Source: Nemertoderma westbladi
Lineage: Eukaryota > Xenacoelomorpha > Nemertodermatida > Nemertodermatidae
Length of the DNA: 26,111 nucleotides
Assembly (NCBI GenBank): GCA_032718475.1
Contig: JAUCBJ010005539.1
Coordinates: 1 to 26,111 of the forward strand
Reading direction: 5' to 3'
In this document: positions 17,384 to 26,111 of the stretch, one piece after another
How the letters are laid out: each line of letters begins with the position of its first letter
Numbering within the stretch: the stretch's first letter is position 1
Notes under the pieces: model-generated
Seen by the model: only the letters and a program-made list of their open reading frames with translations
Told to the model about the DNA's origin: nothing
Databases searched by the model: none
Made by a program: the position numbers and the translations under genes

Positions 17384-17602
17384 AGTTTCAGAAACAAGTT
17401 GCAGCAACAAGTTTCTGTGTGTGAGGGGGTCCAGCAACAAGTTTCAGAAACTTGTTGCTGGACCCCCTCACACAAGTTTCAGAAATTTGTTGCTGGACCC
17501 CCTCACACAAGTTTCAGAAACAAGTAGCAGAAACAAGTTTCTGTGTGTGAGGGGGTCCAGCAACAAGTTTCTGTGTATGAGGGGGTCCAGCAACAAGTTT
17601 CT
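17384..17602 (-). repeat. Inverted satellite units and palindromic switch points
   Basis: Within this zone units switch to the opposite strand and back (inverted about 17384-17446 and about 17511-17602). A perfect 57-bp palindrome spans 17418-17474, centred on 17446. A 141-bp palindrome with one mismatch spans 17532-17672, centred on 17602. Both centres are in the module GTTTC(A/T)GAAAC, which is itself self-complementary. Confidence 0.92.
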
Positions 17603-17951
17603 GAAACTTGTTGCTGGACCCCCTCACACACAGAAACTTGTTGCTGGACCCCCTCACACACAGAAACTTGTTGCTGGACCCCCTCACACACAGAAACTTG
17701 TTTCTGGACCCCCTCACACACAGAAACTTGTTGCTGGACCCCCTCACACACAGAAACTTGTTGCTGGACCCCCTCACACACAGAAACTTGTTTATGCAAC
17801 TTGTTTCTGAAACTTGTTGCTGGACCCACTCACACACAGAAATTTGTTGCTGGACCCCCTCACACACAGAAATTTGTTGCTGGACCCCCTCACACACAGA
17901 AACTTGTTGCTGGACCCCCTCACACACAGGAACTTGTTGCTGGACCCCCTT

Positions 17952-19656
17952 ACACACAGAAACTTGTTGCTGGACCCCCTCACACACAGAAACTTGTTTC
18001 TGAAACTTGTTTCTGAAACTTGTTGCTGGACCCCCTAACACACAGAAACTTGTTTAAGCAACTTGTTTCTGAAACTTGTTGCTGGACCCCCTCACACACA
18101 GAAACTTGTTGCTGGACCCCCTCACACACAGAAACTTGTTTCTGAAACTTGTTTCTGAAACTTGTTGCTGGACCCCCTAACACACAGAAACTTGTTTAAG
18201 CAACTTGTTTCTGAAACTTGTTGCTGGACCCCCTAACACACAGAAACTTGTTTAAGCAACTTGTTTCTGAAACTTGTTGCTGGACCCCCTCACACACAGA
18301 AACTTGTTGCTGGACCCCCTCACACACAGAAACTTGTTGCTGGACCCCCTTACAAACAGAAACTTGTTGCCGGACCCCCTAACACACAGAAACTTGTTGC
18401 TGGACCCCCTCACACACATAAACTTGTTGCTGGACCCCCTCACACACAGAAACTTGTTGCTGGACCCCCTCACATACAGAAACTTGTTGCTGGACCCCCT
18501 CACACACACAAACTTGTTTCTGCAACTTGTTTCTGAAACTTGTTGCTGGACCCCCTCACACACAGAAACTTGTTGCTGCAACTTGTTTCTGAAACTTGTT
18601 GCTGGACCCCCTCACACACAGAAACTTGTTGCTGGACCCCCTCACACACAGAAACCTGTTGCTGCAACTTGTTTCTGAAACTTGTTGCTGGACCCCCTCA
18701 CACACAGAAACTTGTTGCTGGACCCCCTCACACACAGAAACTTGTTGCTGGACCCCCTCATACACAGAAACTTGTTGCTGGACCCCCTCACACACATAAA
18801 CTTGTTTATGCAACTTGTTTCTGAAACTTGTTGCTGGACCCCCTCACACACAGAAACTTGTTGCTGGACCCCCTCACACACAGAAACTTGTTTATGCAAC
18901 TTGTTTCTGAAACTTGTTGCTGGACCCCCTCACACACAGAAATTTGTTGCTGGACCCCCTCACACACAGAAATTTGTTGCTGGACCCCCTCACACACAGA
19001 AACTTGTTGCTGGACCCCCTCACACACAGAAATTTGTTGCTGGACCCCCTCACACACAGAAACTTGTTGCTGGACCCCCTCACACACAGGAACTTGTTGC
19101 TGGACCCCCTTACACACAGAAACTTGTTGCTGGACCCCCTCACACACAGAAACTTGTTTCTGAAACTTGTTTCTGAAACTTGTTTCTGAAACTTGTTGCT
19201 GGACCCCCTCACACACAGAAACTTGTTGCTGGACCCCCTCACACACAGAAACTTGTTGCTGGACCCCCTCACACACAGAAACTTGTTGCTGGACCCCCTC
19301 ACACACAGAAACATGTTGCTGGACCCCCTCACACACAGAAACTTGTTGCTGGACCCCCTCACACACAGAAACTTGTTGCTGGACCCCCTCACACACAGAA
19401 ACTTGTTGCTGGACCCCCTCACACACAGAAACTTGTTGCTGGACCCCCTCACACACAGAAACTTGTTTATGCAACTTGTTTCTGAAACTTGTTGCTGGCC
19501 CCCCTCACACACAGAAACTTGTTGCTGGACCCCCTTACACACAGAAACTTGTTGCTGGACCCCCTCACACACAGAAACTTGTTGCTGGACCCCCTCACAC
19601 ACAGAAACTTGTTGCTGGACCCCCTCACACACAGAAACTTGTTGCTGGACCCCCTC
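17952..19656 (+). repeat. Higher-order satellite block, copy 1 of a 1,705-bp duplication
   Basis: Variant for variant the same as the block that follows (about 19657-21417). Marker variants at 18034, 18360 (GCCGGACC), 18653 (AAACCTG), 18760 (CATACACAG) and 19313 (AAACATG) all recur 1,705 bp later, or 1,718 bp later past 20880. Confidence 0.88.
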
Positions 19657-21417
19657 ACACACAGAAACTTGTTGCTGGACCCCCTCACACACAGAAACTT
19701 GTTTCTGAAACTTGTTTCTGAAACTTGTTGCTGGACCCCCTAACACACAGAAACTTGTTTAAGCAACTTGTTTCTGAAACTTGTTGCTGGACCCCCTCAC
19801 ACACAGAAACTTGTTGCTGGACCCCCTCACACACAGAAACTTGTTTCTGAAACTTGTTTCTGAAACTTGTTGCTGGACCCCCTAACACACAGAAACTTGT
19901 TTAAGCAACTTGTTTCTGAAACTTGTTGCTGGACCCCCTAACACACAGAAACTTGTTTAAGCAACTTGTTTCTGAAACTTGTTGCTGGACCCCCTCACAC
20001 ACAGAAACTTGTTGCTGGACCCCCTCACACACAGAAACTTGTTGCTGGACCCCCTTACAAACAGAAACTTGTTGCCGGACCCCCTAACACACAGAAACTT
20101 GTTGCTGGACCCCCTCACACACATAAACTTGTTGCTGGACCCCCTCACACACAGAAACTTGTTGCTGGACCCCCTCACATACAGAAACTTGTTGCTGGAC
20201 CCCCTCACACACACAAACTTGTTTCTGCAACTTGTTTCTGAAACTTGTTGCTGGACCCCCTCACACACAGAAACTTGTTGCTGCAACTTGTTTCTGAAAC
20301 TTGTTGCTGGACCCCCTCACACACAGAAACTTGTTGCTGGACCCCCTCACACACAGAAACCTGTTGCTGCAACTTGTTTCTGAAACTTGTTGCTGGACCC
20401 CCTCACACACAGAAACTTGTTGCTGGACCCCCTCACACACAGAAACTTGTTGCTGGACCCCCTCATACACAGAAACTTGTTGCTGGACCCCCTCACACAC
20501 ATAAACTTGTTTATGCAACTTGTTTCTGAAACTTGTTGCTGGACCCCCTCACACACAGAAACTTGTTGCTGGACCCCCTCACACACAGAAACTTGTTTAT
20601 GCAACTTGTTTCTGAAACTTGTTGCTGGACCCCCTCACACACAGAAATTTGTTGCTGGACCCCCTCACACACAGAAATTTGTTGCTGGACCCCCTCACAC
20701 ACAGAAACTTGTTGCTGGACCCCCTCACACACAGAAATTTGTTGCTGGACCCCCTCACACACAGAAACTTGTTGCTGGACCCCCTCACACACAGGAACTT
20801 GTTGCTGGACCCCCTTACACACAGAAACTTGTTGCTGGACCCCCTCACACACAGAAACTTGTTTCTGAAACTTGTTTCTGAAACTTGTTTCTGAAACTTG
20901 TTTCTGAAACTTGTTGCTGGACCCCCTCACACACAGAAACTTGTTGCTGGACCCCCTCACACACAGAAACTTGTTGCTGGACCCCCTCACACACAGAAAC
21001 TTGTTGCTGGACCCCCTCACACACAGAAACATGTTGCTGGACCCCCTCACACACAGAAACTTGTTGCTGGACCCCCTCACACACAGAAACTTGTTGCTGG
21101 ACCCCCTCACACACAGAAACTTGTTGCTGGACCCCCTCACACACAGAAACTTGTTGCTGGACCCCCTCACACACAGAAACTTGTTTATGCAACTTGTTTC
21201 TGAAACTTGTTGCTGGCCCCCCTCACACACAGAAACTTGTTGCTGGACCCCCTTACACACAGAAACTTGTTGCTGGACCCCCTCACACACAGAAACTTGT
21301 TGCTGGACCCCCTCACACACAGAAACTTGTTGCTGGACCCCCTCACACACAGAAACTTGTTGCTGGACCCCCTCACACACAGAAACTTGTTGCTGGACCC
21401 CCTCACACACAGAAACT
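19657..21417 (+). repeat. Higher-order satellite block, copy 2
   Basis: Near-identical copy of 17952-19656. It differs by one extra 13-bp ACTTGTTTCTGAA module at about 20859-20910 (four consecutive TTTCTG modules instead of three), after which the offset becomes 1,718 bp. Identity stops at about 21418, where TTTATGCAAC replaces TTTCTGAAAC. Confidence 0.88.
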
Positions 21418-22914
21418 TGTTTATGCAACTTGTTTCTGAAACTTGTTGCTGGACCCCCTCACACACAGAAACTTGTTGCTGGACCCCCTCACACACAGAA
21501 ACTTGTTGCTGGACCCCCTCACACACAGAAACTTGTTGCTGGACCCCTCACACACAGAAACTTGTTGCTGGACCCCCTCATACACATAAACTTGTTGCTG
21601 GACCCCCTCACACACAGAAACTTGTTGCTGGACCCCCTCATACACAGAAACTTGTTGCTGGACCCCCTCACACACAGAAACTTGTTGCTGGACCCCTCAC
21701 ACACAGAAACTTGTTGCTGGACCCCCTCATACACATAAACTTGTTGCTGGACCCCCTCACACACAGAAACTTGTTGCTGGACCCCCTCACACACAGAAAC
21801 TTGTTGCTGGACCCCTCACACACAGAAACTTGTTGCTGGACCCCCTCACACACAGAAATTTGTTGCTGGACCCCCTCACACACAGAAACTTGTTGCTGGA
21901 CCCCCTCACACACAGGAACTTGTTGCTGGACCCCCTTACACACAGAAACTTGTTGCTGGACCCCCTCACACACAGAAACTTGTTTCTGAAACTTGTTTCT
22001 GAAACTTGTTGCTGGACCCCCTCACACACAGAAATTTGTTGCTGGACCCCCTCACACACAGAAATTTGTTGCTGGACCCCCTCACACACAGAAACTTGTT
22101 GCTGGACCCCCTCACACACAGAAATTTGTTGCTGGACCCCCTCACACACAGAAACTTGTTGCTGGACCCCCTCACACACAGGAACTTGTTGCTGGACCCC
22201 CTTACACACAGAAACTTGTTGCTGGACCCCCTCACACACAGAAACTTGTTTCTGAAACTTGTTTCTGAAACTTGTTTCTGAAACTTGTTTCTGAAACTTG
22301 TTTCTGAAACTTGTTGCTGGACCCCCTCACACACAGAAACTTGTTGCTGGACCCCCTCACACACAGAAACTTGTTGCTGGACCCCCTCACACACAGAAAC
22401 TTGTTGCTGGACCCCCTCACACACAGAAACATGTTGCTGGACCCCCTCACACACAGAAACTTGTTGCTGGACCCCCTCACACACAGAAACTTGTTGCTGG
22501 ACCCCCTCACACACAGAAACTTGTTTATGCAACTTGTTTCTGAAACTTGTTGCTGGCCCCCCTCACACACAGAAACTTGTTGCTGGACCCCCTTACACAC
22601 AGAAACTTGTTGCTGGACCCCCTCACACACAGAAACTTGTTGCTGGACCCCCTCATACACATAAACTTGTTGCTGGACCCCCTCACACACAGAAACTTGT
22701 TGCTGGACCCCCTCATACACAGAAACTTGTTGCTGGACCCCCTCACACACAGAAACTTGTTGCTGGACCCCTCACACACAGAAACTTGTTGCTGGACCCC
22801 CTCATACACATAAACTTGTTGCTGGACCCCCTGACACACAGAAACTTGTTGCTGGACCCCCTGACACACAGAAACTTGTTTCTGAAACTTGTTTCTGAAA
22901 CTTGTTTCTGAAAC

Positions 22915-25900
22915 TTGTTGCTGGACCCCCTAACACACAGAAACTTGTTTAAGCAACTTGTTTCTGAAACTTGTTGCTGGACCCCCTCACACACAGAAAC
23001 TTGTTGCTGGACCCCCTCACACACAGAAACTTGTTGCTGGACCCCTCACACACAGAAACTTGTTGCTGGACCCCCTCATACACATAAACTTGTTGCTGGA
23101 CCCCCTCACACACAGAAACTTGTTGCTGGACCCCCTCATACACATAAACTTGTTGCTGGACCCCCTCACACACAGAAACTTGTTGCTGGACCCCCTCACA
23201 CACAGAAATTTGTTGCTGGACCCCCTCACACACAGAAACTTGTTGCTGGACCCCTCACACACAGAAACTTGTTGCTGGACCCCCTCATACACATAAACGT
23301 GTTGCTGGACCCCCTCACACACAGAAACTTGTTGCTGGACCCCCTCATACACAGAAACTTGTTGCTGGACCCCCTCACACACAGAAACTTGTTGCTGGAC
23401 CCCTCACACACAGAAACTTGTTGCTGGACCCCCTCATACACATAAACTTGTTGCTGGACCCCCTGACACACAGAAACTTGTTGCTGGACCCCCTGACACA
23501 CAGAAACTTGTTTCTGAAACTTGTTTCTGAAACTTGTTGCTGGACCCCCCTAACACACAGAAACTTGTTTAAGCAACTTGTTTCTGAAACTTGTTGCTGG
23601 ACCCCCTCACACACAGAAACTTGTTGCTGGACCCCCCTCACACACAGAAATTTGTTGCTGGACCCCCTCACACACAGAAACTTGTTGCTGGACCCCCCTC
23701 ATACACATAAACTTGTTGCTGGACCCCTCACACACAGAAACTTGTTGCTGGACCCCCTCATACACATAAACATGTTGCTGGACCCCCTCACACACAGAAA
23801 CTTGTTGCTGGACCCCCTCATACACAGAAACTTGTTGCTGGACCCCCTCACACACAGAAACTTGTTGCTGGACCCCTCACACACAGAAACTTGTTGCTGG
23901 ACCCCCTCATACACATAAACTTGTTGCTGGACCCCCTGTCACACAGAAACTTGTTGCTGGATCCCCTGACACACAGAAACTTGTTTCTGAAACTTGTTTC
24001 TGAAACTTGTTGCTGGACCCCCTAACACACAGAAACTTGTTTAAGCAACTTGTTTCTGAAACTTGTTGCTGGACCCCCTCACACACAGAAACTTGTTGCT
24101 GGACCCCCTCACACACAGAAACTTGTTGCTGGACCCCTCACACACAGAAACTTGTTGCTGGACCCCCTCATACACATAAACTTGTTGCTGGACCCCCTCA
24201 CACACAGAAACTTGTTGCTGGACCCCCTCATACACATAAACTTGTTGCTGGACCCCCTCACACACAGAAACTTGTTGCTGGACCCCCTCACACACAGAAA
24301 CTTGTTGCTGGACCCCCTCACACACAGAAACTTGTTGCCGGACCCCTCACACACAGAAACTTGTTGCTGGACCCCCTCATACACATAAACTTGTTGCTGG
24401 ACCCCCTCACACACAGAAACTTGTTGCTGGACCCCCTCATACACAGAAACTTGTTGCTGGACCCCCTCACACACAGAAACTTGTTGCTGGACCCCTCACA
24501 CACAGAAACTTGTTGCTGGACCCCCTCATACACATAAACTTGTTGCTGGACCCCCTGACACACAGAAACTTGTTGCTGGACCCCCTGACACACCGAAACT
24601 TGTTTCTGAAACTTGTTTCTGAAACTTGTTGCTGGACCCCCTAACACACAGAAACTTGTTTAAGCAACTTGTTTCTGAAACTTGTTGCTGGACCCCCTCA
24701 CACACAGAAACTTGTTGCTGGACCCCCTCACACACAGAAATTTGTTGCTGGACCCCCTCACACACAGAAATTTGTTGCTGGACCCCCTCATACACATAAA
24801 CTTGTTGCTGGACCCCACTCACACACAGAAACTTGTTGCTGCAACTTGTTTCAGAAACTTGTTGCTGGACCCCCTCACACACAGAAACTTGTTGCTGGAC
24901 CCCCTCACACACAGAAACTTGTTGCTGGACCCCTCACACACAGAAACTTGTTGCTGGACCCCACTCACACACATAAACTTGTTGATGGACCCCTCACACA
25001 CAGAAACTTGTTGCTGGACCCCCTCATACACATAAACTTATTGCTGGACCCCCTCACACACAGAAACTTGTTGCTGGACCCTCTCACACACAGAAACTTG
25101 TTGCTGGACCCCTCACACACAGAAACTTGTTGCTGGACCCCCTCACACACAGAAACTTGTTGCTGGCCCCCCTTACACACAGAAACTTGTTGCTGGACCC
25201 CCTCACACACAGAAACTTGTTGCTGGACCCCCTCACACACATAAACTTGTTGCTGGACCCCCTCATACACAGAAACTTGTTGCTGGACCCCCTCACACAC
25301 AGAAACTTGTTGCTGCAACTTGTTTCTGAAACTTGTTGCTGGACCCCCTCACACACAGAAACTTGTTGCTGGACCCCCTCACACACAGAAACTTGTTGCT
25401 GGACCCCCTCACACACAGAAACTTGTTGCTGGACCCCCTCACACACAGAAACTTGTTGCTGGACCCCTCACACACAGAAACTTGTTGCTGGACCCCCTCA
25501 TACACATAAACTTGTTGCTGGACCCCCTCACACACAGAAACTTGTTGCTGGACCCCCTCATACACAGAAACTTGTTGCTGGACCCCCTCACACACAGAAA
25601 CTTGTTGCTGGACCCCTCACACACAGAAACTTGTTGCTGGACCCCCTCATACACATAAACTTGTTGCTGGACCCCCTGACACACAGAAACTTGTTGCTGG
25701 ACCCCCTGACACACAGAAACTTGTTTCTGAAACTTGTTTCTGAAACTTGTTGCTGGACCCCCTAACACACAGAAACTTGTTTAAGCAACTTGTTTCTGAA
25801 ACTTGTTGCTGGACCCCCTCACACACAGAAACTTGTTGCTGGACCCCCTCACACACAGAAATTTGTTGCTGGACCCCCTCACACACAGAAACTTGTTGCT

Positions 25901-26111
25901 GGACCCCCCTCATACACATAAACTTGTTGCTGGACCCCACTCACACACAGAAACTTGTTGCTGCAACTTGTTTCAGAAACTTGTTGCTGGACCCCCTCAC
26001 ACACAGAAACTTGTTGCTGGACCCCCTCACACACAGAAACTTGTTGCTGGACCCCTCACACACAGAAACTTGTTGCTGGACCCCACTCACACACATAAAC
26101 TTGTTGATGGA
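22915..26111 (+). repeat. Distal ~1.1-kb higher-order repeat family
   Basis: Blocks that begin with CTAACACACAG, GTTTAAGCAACTTG recur at about 22930, 23551, 24022, 24640 and 25762. Long matching stretches lie 1,092 bp apart (22915-23440 against 24007-24537) and about 1,121 bp apart (24318-24650 against 25439-25770). These blocks are enriched in CATACACATAAAC variants and four-C units, unlike the proximal blocks. Confidence 0.75.

Larger units (their letters stand above)
17026..26111 (+). repeat. 30-bp satellite array, runs off the window end
   Basis: Over 9 kb of tandem 30-bp units containing GTTGCTGGACCCCCTCACAC and then ACAGAAACTT. Unit variants (AAATTTG, AGGAAC, TTACAC, CATACACATAAAC, CTAACACAC, CTGACACAC) recur in ordered blocks. 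Short linkers interrupt the 30-bp rhythm: a 13-bp ACTTGTTTCTGAA module in one to five copies, and GTTTAAGCAACTTG, GTTTATGCAACTTG or GTTGCTGCAACTTG. The C-run varies from 4 to 6, changing units to 29 or 31 bp, mainly right of 21540. Open frames on both strands (TCCWTPSHTE, VSVCEGVQQQ and so on) are a by-product of the unit length. The array begins with a diverged unit, CCCCCTCACACGGAGCAATT. Confidence 0.97.

Noticed and set aside
17033-25940. Dozens of open frames of 60-305 codons on both strands of the satellite
   Set aside because: They arise because the 30-bp unit is a multiple of three and lacks stops in every frame; peptides are monotonous 10-residue repeats, and many frames end wherever a linker or C-run change shifts phase.
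17026-26111. CRISPR array (regular ~30-bp repeats)
   Set aside because: There are no unique spacers; units are directly adjacent and the surroundings are eukaryotic.

Overview
The window looks like a piece of nuclear genome from an aquatic invertebrate animal. The evidence is an AT-rich, intron-scale intergenic landscape, several metazoan non-LTR retrotransposon pieces, a tRNA-derived SINE, TTAA-flanked and 8-bp-TSD DNA transposons, a retroposon tail of the GGCGCTATATAAAT-(ATT)n type common in marine invertebrates, and one gene of the animal sperm-protein family DCST1/DCST2. I cannot name the species. No bacterial features (operons, Shine-Dalgarno sites, CRISPR) are present.

Layout. 1-2400: AT-rich non-coding DNA with a 30-bp minisatellite (427-845) and a pair of inverted arms (1697-1790 and 2226-2319) that enclose a short DNA transposon. 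That element (1964-2221) has terminal inverted repeats and a perfect 8-bp target duplication. 2391-4241: a TTAA-flanked piggyBac-like non-autonomous element with a 28-bp minisatellite in its body. 4386-4517: a foldback element. 4981-5226: a tRNA-derived SINE. 6271-6553: the 3' end of a LINE with its hairpin tail. 6973-7835: a 20-bp satellite. 7909-9240: intergenic DNA with nine copies of TTCTAGAA. 9327-9502: a nested palindrome related to the 4386 element. 9755-12567: a 5'-truncated, twice-frameshifted LINE (endonuclease, reverse transcriptase, C-terminal region). 13141-13330: five 38-bp tandem repeats. 13565-13650 and 13919-14160: a decayed and an intact relative of the 1964 element.

The only intact protein gene is at 14234-16531: a single-exon, 765-residue DC-STAMP-domain protein (DCST1/DCST2/sneaky/spe-42 type) with six likely membrane segments and a C-terminal C4C4 RING-like domain. 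The intact 8-bp-TSD transposon ends 73 bp before its first ATG.

16887-17006 holds the C-terminal remnant of another LINE. Immediately after it, from about 17026 to the window end (over 9 kb, about a third of the window), lies a 30-bp satellite. It has higher-order organisation, a 1,705-bp near-identical duplication, and near its left edge a zone where units flip orientation, forming near-perfect palindromes of 57 and 141 bp. The unit length is a multiple of three and the usual unit has no stop in any frame, so this block yields dozens of long but meaningless open frames on both strands; none is annotated as a gene.

The window is therefore best read as one fertilisation-related gene at the edge of a satellite block, in a region rebuilt by several transposon families. 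The main novelty candidates are the palindromic edge of the satellite, the 8-bp-TSD MITE family next to the gene, the minisatellite-bearing piggyBac-like element and the TTCTAGAA cluster.
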